Shown here one piece after another: positions 39,005 to 47,603 of a stretch of DNA of 64,000 nt. How positions within the stretch are numbered: position 1 is the first letter of the stretch; each line of letters begins with the position of its first letter. The notes under the pieces are model-generated. The model worked only from the letters and a program-made list of their open reading frames with translations. It had not been told where the DNA came from and made no database searches. The position numbers and the translations under genes were made by a program. The stretch is from Histomonas meleagridis (taxonomy: Eukaryota; Parabasalia; Tritrichomonadida; Dientamoebidae). Where the stretch lies: positions 806,001 to 870,000 of the forward strand of contig WSYJ01000099.1 of the NCBI GenBank assembly GCA_020186115.1, given 5' to 3'.

Positions 39005-39182
39005 GTCCGCGTTTGTTGTGTAAACCTTTTGAATATAACTTTTTTGATTTTCACTCTCTGCGCAATTGGAATAATCTCTGCGACTTATTGAGGTCTGATT
39101 CAGTGCAAATTTCGATGTTATTTCTTTAAGCTTTTGATCATTTGATGACATTTTATATTTTTTATCAATTTTTTTGACTTTT

Positions 39183-39195
39183 TTAACCGTCGTTA
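39183..39195. promoter_or_regulatory. 13-bp Myb/M3-like motif upstream of kinesin-2
   Basis: TTTAACCGTCGTT, identical to 511-523 at the DRC3 start. On the minus strand it contains GACGGTTA, a full M3 match. It lies 16 bases before the kinesin ATG, in the opposite orientation relative to its gene compared with DRC3. Confidence 0.4.
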
Positions 39196-39210
39196 TACGT
39201 TTTTTTAATC

Positions 39211-41172
39211 ATGTCAAGCGAAAATATCAAAGTTGTTGTGAGATGTCGTCCACTATCTCAAAAAGAAATTAATAATAAGTGTGTTGAAGACATTACAATG
39301 AACGTTCCAGCTTCAACAGTTTATCTACAAAAAAAACCTGGTGATCCAAATCCAAAGAGTTTTGTTTTTAACTCAGTTTTTCCAAACAATGCAACACAAA
39401 AAGATATATATGATATAGCTGCTAGACCAATTGTTGAATCAGTTCTCGAAGGATATAACGGAACAATTTTTGCATATGGTCAAACTGGTACTGGTAAAAC
39501 ATACACTATGGAAGGTGATATCAAAGTTGAAGAAAACAAAGGTATCATTCTTCATGCATTTGATCATATTTTTGCACACATTTCGAAAGAAAAAAACAAA
39601 TCTTTCTTAGTCCATGCCTCTTTCTTACAAATTTACATGGAAGATGTCACTGATTTACTTGGTGATCCAAAAAAGAAATTACATATTCGTCAAATTCAAG
39701 AAGAGCCAATTCGAGTTCTTGGTCTTTCTGAGCACATTGTTAAAAACCCTCAAGAAACAGTCCAAGTTCTTGAAAATGGTAAAAAAAATCGTAAGACAGG
39801 TGAAACCTCAATGAATAGAGAAAGTTCTCGAAGCCACTCCATATTCACAATTACAGTCGAACAACAAGATTCCGATGGGTTAGTTCGTGTTGGGAAGCTC
39901 AATTTAGTTGATCTTGCCGGCAGCGAACGTTTAGCAAAAACGAATGCAACCGGCCAAACCGCCAAAGAAGGAGCCAAAATCAACCAGTCTCTTCTCGCAC
40001 TTGGTAATGTTATATCTGCATTAGTTACAGGCTCTAAACATATTGCATATCGTGATTCCAAGCTTACTCAATTACTTCAAGACTCACTTGGTGGTAATTC
40101 CAAAACTGTCATGGTCGCAACCATTGGTCCAGCTGATTATAACTATGAAGAGACATATTCCACATTAATGTATGCAACACGAGCACGTGATATTAAGAAC
40201 AAGCCCAAAATCAATGAAGATCCAAAAGATGCTTTACTTGGACAACTTAAAGCACAAATTGAAGCACTTAAGAAGCAACTTGAAGAACGTAATGCTGGTA
40301 CAGCAGGAGATGGTATCTATGTTGGTGATAATGAATATCTTAAAGAAATCGAAGCACAACATCAAAAGCAACTCCAAGCCATTATGGCTGAGAAGAACGT
40401 CAATGAAGAGCAACGCCAAAAGATGAAAGAAGCGCTTGATCAAGAATATGAAAAACAGAAACAAACAAAAGCTGAAAGTGAAGAGCTCAAAAACAAGATC
40501 CAAATCATGGAAAACTCTGTACTTGTTGGAGGTGTTAATCTTGTCGACAAAGCCAAGCAACAAGAAGAGGAAATCCGCGCCAACGAAAGTAAGAAACGGC
40601 AACTTCAAGAAGAGCAACGTCGACTTGAAGAGCAAAAGAAGCAACAAGAAGAGCAAATGTTACTTGTTGAGAAGAAGTCGAAATCTCTTAAAGAAGAGTA
40701 CACATCGAAGATCCAACAGATCAAGAAAATCCGACCGATGATTAAAGAGATGGAAGAATCGATAGAAGACATACAGAAGCAATATGTCCGCGAGAAAGAA
40801 GAGCAAACAACGCAAATCAACACGCTCGATATCCAACTTAAACTACTGAAGAAAATTGCGGAAAGTTTCATTCCGAATGATCAAATCGAATTAATTATGA
40901 AACATTGTCGTTACGATGAATCAAACCAAAAATGTACAATAGATAACATGGATAAGGCAGGATGTCATAGGAAGGTAGAGGAGATACAAGAAGAGGAAAG
41001 CATATTCATACAAGGAATAGACGGAGCGGTGATGGGCGGAAGGAAGTCAACGCCAACAGCGGAAATGGTCCAGAAGAAGGCAGAGATACAAAAGAAAAGA
41101 CAAAGGGCGGCGCATAGAATGCTGAACGAATTCGCTCTGTCGGACTCTCTCGAGCAGAAAATAAATAATTAA
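39211..41172 (+). CDS. kinesin-2-like motor (KIF3/FLA10 type)
   Basis: 653 residues. N-terminal motor (1-340): IKVVVRCRPLSQKE, P-loop AYGQTGTGKTYTM (~87-99), switch I NRESSRSHSIFTI (~203), switch II LVDLAGSERL (~233) and HIAYRDSKLTQLLQDSLGGNSKT. The neck (NKPKINEDPKDALLGQLKAQIEALKKQL) with an acidic/basic pattern is typical of kinesin-2. A coiled-coil stalk (350-580) and a globular tail (SFIPNDQIELIMKHCRYDESN, residues ~565-600) resemble KIF3 tails. Kinesin-2 drives anterograde intraflagellar transport. The stop overlaps TAAA. Confidence 0.92.
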   Translation: MSSENIKVVVRCRPLSQKEINNKCVEDITMNVPASTVYLQKKPGDPNPKSFVFNSVFPNNATQKDIYDIAARPIVESVLEGYNGTIFAYGQTGTGKTYTMEGDIKVEENKGIILHAFDHIFAHISKEKNKSFLVHASFLQIYMEDVTDLLGDPKKKLHIRQIQEEPIRVLGLSEHIVKNPQETVQVLENGKKNRKTGETSMNRESSRSHSIFTITVEQQDSDGLVRVGKLNLVDLAGSERLAKTNATGQTAKEGAKINQSLLALGNVISALVTGSKHIAYRDSKLTQLLQDSLGGNSKTVMVATIGPADYNYEETYSTLMYATRARDIKNKPKINEDPKDALLGQLKAQIEALKKQLEERNAGTAGDGIYVGDNEYLKEIEAQHQKQLQAIMAEKNVNEEQRQKMKEALDQEYEKQKQTKAESEELKNKIQIMENSVLVGGVNLVDKAKQQEEEIRANESKKRQLQEEQRRLEEQKKQQEEQMLLVEKKSKSLKEEYTSKIQQIKKIRPMIKEMEESIEDIQKQYVREKEEQTTQINTLDIQLKLLKKIAESFIPNDQIELIMKHCRYDESNQKCTIDNMDKAGCHRKVEEIQEEESIFIQGIDGAVMGGRKSTPTAEMVQKKAEIQKKRQRAAHRMLNEFALSDSLEQKINN

Positions 41173-42021
41173 AAATGTGAAATTTTGTTGTTTTGAATCA
41201 TAAAAGAAATTTTAGATATGAAGTTGTCAAAGAAAAAATGTGAAAATAATTATTTGGAATTAATATGAGAATAAAATATTAAGTTTAACTATAGTAATTG
41301 AATTATTTGATTTTTTGCTAGAACATGAAGAATTTGTGTTATTTAAATTTTGTTCTGATATTTTGTGATTTCAATATAATATTTGGAAATTATTTAAATT
41401 ATTTTGTACAACACTTATGAATGCATCAAAAAAGGGTATACAGAAATAGTTAAATTACTTTATGAAATTGCTTATATACACTATCATGCAAAAATCATTA
41501 AATTACTTACTTCACAAAAGAAAATTGACATTGACGCACAAAATATTCATTTGTTTTAATTAATTTTTATTTTAATGATATATTAAAATAATGCTTCGAA
41601 ATTATTTAAATTATTCGAGGCAGCATTTATGTGAGCATCTTGTTTTGGTAAGAGAGAAATAGTTAAAATACTACATGACAAAAATTATTAATATTAATTC
41701 TCAAAATTAAATCAAATTTATATTATAAAATTTATATGATTTAATTGTTTATAAAATTTGATGTTTTAATCCATTTTTTATGGGATTAAAACATCCATCC
41801 TCGAGAGTGTTATTACGATTACCTCATCAGTGAAATTCATTGAACTGACTTCAATTTTGAACAAAACAAGTTGTTTCCAAATCAGTACATGAAAAAAAAT
41901 TATCAGATAAATAGAAATAAAAAGAAAAGTTACAAATAAGAAATTTTTACATATACTTATTAAGAGAAAACATATTTGATATTTCAGAATAGCAGAAGGA
42001 ATTCTGTGAGAAATGAACTTT
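41173..42021. other. gene-free region with ankyrin relic
   Basis: 849 AT-rich bases between two convergent genes. The middle (41371-41690) is a decayed ankyrin-array fragment; the rest holds no recognisable feature. Confidence 0.6.
41371..41690 (+). pseudogene. decayed ankyrin-array fragment
   Basis: Two imperfect units related to the 170-bp array at 50.7-52.1 kb, on the opposite strand. Shared words are ATATTTGGAAATTATTTAAA, ACACTTATGAATGCATC, ACAGAAATAGTTAAATTACT and the AT-rich spacer (TTTATTTTAATGATA). Many substitutions and indels; no open frame. Confidence 0.75.
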
Positions 42022-43422
42022 CTATTTCGAATTTTCTTCTTCCACAACAAACAGTTCCGTCAAGCCATAAAGTGAATTTTCGATTTCATCTTCCGAATCA
42101 TATATCGTTTTTAATATATTTTCGATTCCGTTTTCTTTAAAATTATCGATTAACAAAGGGAATCTATGCAATGACATTGCGATTGTCTTCAAAGTGATGT
42201 TTAATATTTCCAAATCATTGATCTGAAGCGCATCGACCAAATCAATGATAACATTCATTTTTACTGCGATTAAACAACACTCATTCGTACAACCTAAAAA
42301 CAATGAATATATTAATCTCAAAATATGTTCTTTTAACTTAAAAGGACCATTTCTCAGAAGAGATAAAACGTTATCAAGCATTATTTGATATTCTTTCATA
42401 TCTTTAAATTGTCCATTATTTGCTTTAATCGATTTTCTTATCATATCAATCACTAATTCATTTGGGATTTTTAGCTTAAAGAATTGGTTCAAGTTTTTGA
42501 GTGGAAATATGCTATCGTCAGATACAAAAAATATTTGAATTTGGAATTCAACGAAATCTTTTTGAATGTTTTGTTTTTTTAATTTGAATAAAAATGAAGT
42601 AATTGAATCAAAGCATTCAAATATTGTCTGATGTGATTCGTTGTAATCAGGCGACGTTAAAAACACCGATAAAGAATGAAACAACGATGAATTTAATATG
42701 ATGCTGTATTGCTCAATTCCAAGCTCAACGATTTGGGAGATGGTTCTTGAGATGTACTTGATACACTGGTTACTTATGTCGTCACGTTTATTAAGAACAT
42801 CTTTGAGTATTGGAATGAGTTCGCTAATGTTGTCTGTTGTGCTATAAAGAATAAGATTACAAATGCAAAATAATGACATTTCAACAACGCACATGTCTGT
42901 GGAATATAAATGTTGAATTAGATTTTGAGGTTCAATTTGGCTTAATAGTTGGCTAAAATTAGTTTTGCCAATAATTGGTATAATGTTGCCAAATGCATGA
43001 AATGCTAAGTATGAACCTGAAGCAAGATGACGATTAAGAATGGAAAAAAATGGAGGATTCAAAAGAATTGGATTTGGCAAATCAGTAACATATGTATAAC
43101 TGATAATAAAACAAAGAATGCTATCATTAATACACTCTATGTTTTGCAAAAATATATCATGAATAAACTCTAAAAAATGTAATCGAGAAATAATTTCAAT
43201 GCATTGTTTGTGTTTGCTTAGAAGTAATCGAGATATATTAAATAAGTGATCTATTAAAATTTTAAATTGACTTGATTGATAAAAAGTTTGGCAAGATTTT
43301 ATTAAATCAATAAATTCATGGGTCATCTCTTCTTCGTTTAGGCTCTCTTCTAGTGGTTTCCCCCATGTGTCAGATATTTTTCGGATATAATCTTTTGGAA
43401 CAAGTTTATACCCAATTTCCAT
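42022..43422 (-). CDS. armadillo-like helical repeat protein (family member 3)
   Basis: 466 residues from ATG 43422 (MEIGYKLVPKDYIRK); a GTG directly before it in frame was not used. Tandem amphipathic helices throughout (ISRLHFLEFIHDIFLQNIECI, SLFCICNLILYSTTDNISELIPILKDVL, DLEILNITLKTIAMSLHRF) and an acidic end (YDSEDEIENSLYGLTELFVVEEENSK). Same size and build as the genes at 26294 and 29889. No catalytic motif. A solenoid protein-protein interaction role is inferred. Confidence 0.7.
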   Translation of the reverse strand: MEIGYKLVPKDYIRKISDTWGKPLEESLNEEEMTHEFIDLIKSCQTFYQSSQFKILIDHLFNISRLLLSKHKQCIEIISRLHFLEFIHDIFLQNIECINDSILCFIISYTYVTDLPNPILLNPPFFSILNRHLASGSYLAFHAFGNIIPIIGKTNFSQLLSQIEPQNLIQHLYSTDMCVVEMSLFCICNLILYSTTDNISELIPILKDVLNKRDDISNQCIKYISRTISQIVELGIEQYSIILNSSLFHSLSVFLTSPDYNESHQTIFECFDSITSFLFKLKKQNIQKDFVEFQIQIFFVSDDSIFPLKNLNQFFKLKIPNELVIDMIRKSIKANNGQFKDMKEYQIMLDNVLSLLRNGPFKLKEHILRLIYSLFLGCTNECCLIAVKMNVIIDLVDALQINDLEILNITLKTIAMSLHRFPLLIDNFKENGIENILKTIYDSEDEIENSLYGLTELFVVEEENSK

Positions 43423-43592
43423 CACATCGGCAAAAGTGGCAAATAAGCTGTTTTAAACGCACGTTAATTTTTTTTCTCATGGAAATCAGCAGTTATTATA
43501 GTATAGAGTTGAAAAGTTTTACTAAAATTATAAAATTTTTATTAATAAAAACAAGTGGACGCATTAAAGTTAAGTTATAACATTCTAAATAT

Positions 43593-44390
43593 TTATACAT
43601 TTGCTCTTTTTGCAGCCAGTTTGTGCACTGCCTCTAATTGTCTTTTTTGCGTTTCTTCTAACTTCTTTTTCAGCGCTTCGATTTCATCACTTAATTGATT
43701 CATTTGATTCCAAAGCTCACGATATTCTTTTTCATTCAAATAAGAATTATTTTGTAATTCATTTGGTTGTAGCTTTTGCATAATTATCTCTTGGTGAGCT
43801 ATATTCGTTTGGTCAGATGATTGAGTAACATATGTCTTTTTAAATTGTTTTAGGATTTTAAGGTTTGAATTCAAAGATTCGAGTTTCTTCTTGCTCCCTT
43901 CAATTGATTCTTTGATTTCGATTCCACTGTTGCGGGCTCGAAGCAATTTTTCTGTTTGATGTTGGATTTCAATTTCAATTTTTGCAGATTTAATAACTGC
44001 ATCTCTTTCAAGTTCATCTAGTTTTTGTGATCGTGCTTGCACATTTGATAATTTTAGTTCTTCACATGCACGCAATATGAGATCAGAATATGGAGTTGAA
44101 CATTTTGATATTTTTAATAATAAATCAATTGGAGAAAGATTATTATGTTTTAGTTCTTCAAGTATTTCTTCTTTTTCTTTTTGACATTTTTTCTTGTGTA
44201 ATGATTGAAGACGAAAATCGATTGGCATATCATTATGTGAAATTCTAATTTTATCTTTTTTATAAGAAGGAGAATATACAGGTGGAAGGATTTGTTGATC
44301 TAATCGTTTTAGAGGAGGAAGCTTAAATGATTCCAATTTTGCCAGGTCGATAACGTATTTAACAGTTTGTAAATCACTCAAAAAGTTCAA
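43593..44390 (-). CDS. coiled-coil protein with an unclear start
   Basis: The frame is open from a TGA at 44397-44399, reading NFLSDLQTVKYVIDLAKLES and a proline-rich basic block (PPLKRLDQQILPPVYSPSYKKDKI), then a long coiled coil (residues ~130-260, LERDAVIKSAKIEIEIQHQTEKLL to EEIEALKKKLEETQ-like helices) ending HKLAAKRANV. The first ATG in frame is at 44228 (MPIDFRLQSLHKKK, 211 residues), which would leave out the protein-like upstream part. So the true start may lie in a lost or frameshifted 5' end, or translation begins at the internal ATG. Coordinates give the full open frame. Family not recognised; other protist flagellar coiled-coil proteins look similar. The stop overlaps TAAA. Confidence 0.6.
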   Translation of the reverse strand: MNFLSDLQTVKYVIDLAKLESFKLPPLKRLDQQILPPVYSPSYKKDKIRISHNDMPIDFRLQSLHKKKCQKEKEEILEELKHNNLSPIDLLLKISKCSTPYSDLILRACEELKLSNVQARSQKLDELERDAVIKSAKIEIEIQHQTEKLLRARNSGIEIKESIEGSKKKLESLNSNLKILKQFKKTYVTQSSDQTNIAHQEIIMQKLQPNELQNNSYLNEKEYRELWNQMNQLSDEIEALKKKLEETQKRQLEAVHKLAAKRANV

Positions 44391-44709
44391 CTTGTCTCAA
44401 TGCGATAAAAATGGAAACAAGAACATGGATTAAAATTAATTCCAATTAAAGACAGCCTTAATGTTAACAACAAATATGCTAAATTATAACTATGACATTC
44501 ACTTATACTTTTAGAAATCAATTGATTTAAATATTTATATTCATAATCTCGTTTTTATTAATACTTTTATTATATACCATTAATTGGTCACTTGTAAAAG
44601 CTAAAGGATAAGTCATTAATAAATAAAATAAGGTGCAAAACGAATTTTGCCATTTGAAAACAAACCGTTTATTTGTTTTTTTGCAATTTTGACTTATTCA
44701 ATTTGAGAA
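44391..44709. other. divergent intergenic region with Myb/M3-like site
   Basis: 319 bases between two divergent genes. It contains AACCGTTT at 44663 as the only clear motif. Confidence 0.5.
44663..44670 (+). promoter_or_regulatory. Myb/M3-like motif upstream of the LRR-PP2C gene
   Basis: AACCGTTT, a full M3 consensus match, 39 bases before the ATG at 44710. Confidence 0.4.
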
Positions 44710-47124
44710 ATGGGAGGAGAAGAATCAAATCCAATTTTGAAAGAATCATGTTTTGATTTAACATTACGCGATGCATCTCTTGATAAAATCCCATATCAAA
44801 TAATCGAGAATCATCCTCTCAAAAATCTTGATCTAGAAAATAACAGAATTAAAACTCTTCCTCTAGGACTTACAAATTTGAAATATATCAACCTAGGAAA
44901 AAATGATTTTGATGAAATACCAGAAGAAATTATCAATGCATTTATTTCATATGCTTCATTAACACAATTGAAACTTAGTGAAAATCGTTTTGTTGAAGTT
45001 CCAAAAAGGCTAGAAGAACTTGCGTCTTTAGAAGTTCTTGTTTTAAATGGAAATAAAATTACACAAATCAATAACTTAAACTTTCCCAAACTCAATACAC
45101 TTGATTTATCATGTAACTTAATCACTACTATTCAAGAAATTCCTGCTAATTTAACTTTTTTAAATGCAAGTTTTAACAAGATCAATCAAATTTCATTTCT
45201 CAGTCAAAATCTTCAAAAACTGAATTTATCAGGAAACAATTTAACTGAAATTCCTGATGATATTTCTTTTCCTGCTCTTTATTTACTTGTTATTTCATAT
45301 AATAAAATATCACAAATTAAAAATCTCAAAAAATTTGCACCACGACTCGAAAATTTTAATGCCTCTCATAACTATATTAGTGAATTTCCAGAATTTCCAG
45401 AAACCATTTCAATCATTACACTTGATAATAACAGATTGTCAACTATTCCATCACTCACTAAATACAACCAGCTTCGAATCTTAACTCTTTACCACAATTA
45501 TATCACCAACTTACCAGCATTGCCATCATCTTTACGCCAATTTGGCATTTTTGAAAATCGCATATCAACAATTGATGAACAACCAGAGTTTACACTCAAA
45601 TCGATTGACTTACATTCCAATTTACTTACCACCATTCCAACACTTCCTAATCTTTTAGTATATAGTTTATCAAATAATCAAATCACAAGTTTTAATGCGG
45701 ACAACCTATGTAAAAGCATTTATAAACTTGATCTATCATCCAATGGTATCGAAGAAGTGCCTCCATCTCTCTTCAAGCTCCCGCATTTGACGCAACTTTT
45801 TCTACACAATAACTCTGTCACTTTTTTACCGGATGAAATTTCACTTTCGCACATTGAAATATTATCAATTAGCAACAACCCGATTAGCATCATTCCAGTT
45901 ATGCCAATAACTTTATCAATATTTATTGCTTCCAATTGTTTATTTGATGAATTTCCCGAAGGATTAACATTTGCTGATAAGATATCAACAATTAATTTAT
46001 CCAATAATCGAATTGATAAAGTTCCATATTTCCCAATGGTCGAAAACTTATTTATGTCATGTAATGAAATTGTTCATGTATCCGATTTACCTGAAGTTAT
46101 TCGTGAAGTTGATTTCTCACATAATAAAATCCGAACATTTACACTTGGACAAAAATGCGATTTCTTTAAAGACTTAAACTTATCACATAATAACCTACAA
46201 CAATTCGATTGCCGAAACACATTGCCATCATTAAACTCATTAAAGCTTAGTCATAATCCAGACTTCGAAACATTAAACTTATTGAACTTCCCATCACTTT
46301 CATATTTGGATATAAATCATACGAAAGTGAAACTTAATTATGATGAAATTAAAATATCAAAATATAAAGAAATTGTTCTTAACGAAAATAAATTAGTTTC
46401 TTATATAACAAAATACTTCGATGATAAAGATAACGTCGGATATGCTGAAATGAAAGGTAACAGAGATGAAATGGAAGATTCATTAATCATTAGACAAGAA
46501 GAAGAATTACAAATATATGCCGTAATCGATGGGCATGCTGGAAATCTCACATCTTCTTTGGCCGCATATAAAATACCAAAATACATTAAAGAATTCACTT
46601 TAATGGATGTCGTCGACGGTTTGAAGAGACTCGTCGACTTTTTGAGAAGAAAGAACGTTAAGGACGGGGCCACTTTGGCACTTGTCGTAAAGCATGGAAA
46701 TGCGATCATATGCGCAAACATTGGAGATTCTAGAGCTTTAATTGTGAGAAAAGATGGATCTGCATTCCCATTATCTTATGATCATAAGCCTTACGAACGT
46801 GATGAGTTGGAAAGAATTAGAAGTGAAGGTGCTGAAGTATATGATGATAGAACTCAAGGAATTTTAGCTATTTCAAGATCTATTGGAGATTTCTCGATTA
46901 AGGGAGTATCGGCTGTGCCTTGTATTAATACATATGAGTTGGATAAAGATGACGCAAGAATTGTAATTGCATGTGATGGAGTATTTGACGTGCTTTCAGT
47001 TGAAGAAGTAGGAAAACTAGTACAGAGCGAAACAGATCCTTCAGTAGCTGCTCATAAAGTTAGAAATAATGCGTATGCAAAACAGAGCGATGATAACATT
47101 TCGGTGGTTGTTGTGAATCTGTAA
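44710..47124 (+). CDS. LRR-PP2C protein phosphatase with predicted N-myristoylation
   Basis: 804 residues. The start MGGEESNP has Gly2 and Ser6, fitting an N-myristoylation signal, so membrane attachment is likely. Residues ~35-570 hold about 22 leucine-rich repeats (LKNLDLENNRIKTLP, LNLSGNNLTEIPDD, LDLSSNGIEEVP). Residues ~580-804 are a PP2C domain with its metal and phosphate motifs: GNRDEMEDS, VIDGHAG, GATLALVV, NIGDSRALI, DHKP, LAISRSIGDF, IACDGVFDVL and the C-terminal DNISVVVV. All acidic metal ligands are present, so it should be active. The fusion resembles PHLPP phosphatases and the LRR-PP2C part of yeast adenylate cyclase. The stop overlaps TAAA. Confidence 0.92.
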   Translation: MGGEESNPILKESCFDLTLRDASLDKIPYQIIENHPLKNLDLENNRIKTLPLGLTNLKYINLGKNDFDEIPEEIINAFISYASLTQLKLSENRFVEVPKRLEELASLEVLVLNGNKITQINNLNFPKLNTLDLSCNLITTIQEIPANLTFLNASFNKINQISFLSQNLQKLNLSGNNLTEIPDDISFPALYLLVISYNKISQIKNLKKFAPRLENFNASHNYISEFPEFPETISIITLDNNRLSTIPSLTKYNQLRILTLYHNYITNLPALPSSLRQFGIFENRISTIDEQPEFTLKSIDLHSNLLTTIPTLPNLLVYSLSNNQITSFNADNLCKSIYKLDLSSNGIEEVPPSLFKLPHLTQLFLHNNSVTFLPDEISLSHIEILSISNNPISIIPVMPITLSIFIASNCLFDEFPEGLTFADKISTINLSNNRIDKVPYFPMVENLFMSCNEIVHVSDLPEVIREVDFSHNKIRTFTLGQKCDFFKDLNLSHNNLQQFDCRNTLPSLNSLKLSHNPDFETLNLLNFPSLSYLDINHTKVKLNYDEIKISKYKEIVLNENKLVSYITKYFDDKDNVGYAEMKGNRDEMEDSLIIRQEEELQIYAVIDGHAGNLTSSLAAYKIPKYIKEFTLMDVVDGLKRLVDFLRRKNVKDGATLALVVKHGNAIICANIGDSRALIVRKDGSAFPLSYDHKPYERDELERIRSEGAEVYDDRTQGILAISRSIGDFSIKGVSAVPCINTYELDKDDARIVIACDGVFDVLSVEEVGKLVQSETDPSVAAHKVRNNAYAKQSDDNISVVVVNL

Positions 47125-47603
47125 AAAAATCAACAAAAATTTACCAAATTGAAATAAAGAAAACAATAAAATGCATTGAGTATTTCATATTTTCATTTGT
47201 ACCAAATAGAGATTTTCAACATTCAAAAAAGACATGTTCATTACTTCCAAGTGATTGCTGGAATTAGATGTAAGCCAACTCGATAAGAAGTTGATTAACC
47301 GCATAAAACTATTATCGACCGTTAATGATCGTTTATAAAGGAACGTTTTTTTATTCGAAAATCTTTATGTGTAAAATTCTCATCTACTCTTGAGATGAAC
47401 TTATGATCTATGTTCAATAGCAAGTTCAATATTAGCCTTCCTTTTTTGAAGATCAACTTCGTTTCGAAAATTTTGGAGGTTGAACGATGAATAAAGCTTT
47501 GTTTCTGACAACCCATTTATTTTTCAGTTGACAACGCACACAAATTCTTTCAAAAGTGTAATTTATAAATTGGTCGAGAGCTCTCAATTTTTTATATTTT
47601 TCA
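47125..47603. other. intergenic, no gene seen
   Basis: 479 bases. A CGACCGTTAATG word (about 47316) resembles an M3-like site but is about 280 bp from the next ATG. No open frame of note. Confidence 0.5.

Noticed and set aside
38300-39151. 283-codon frame on the minus strand opposite the helicase tail
   Set aside because: It is the antisense of the Asn-rich repeat region and low in complexity. Its first ~49 codons lie in the intergenic space beside an M3-like motif, but nothing else supports a gene.
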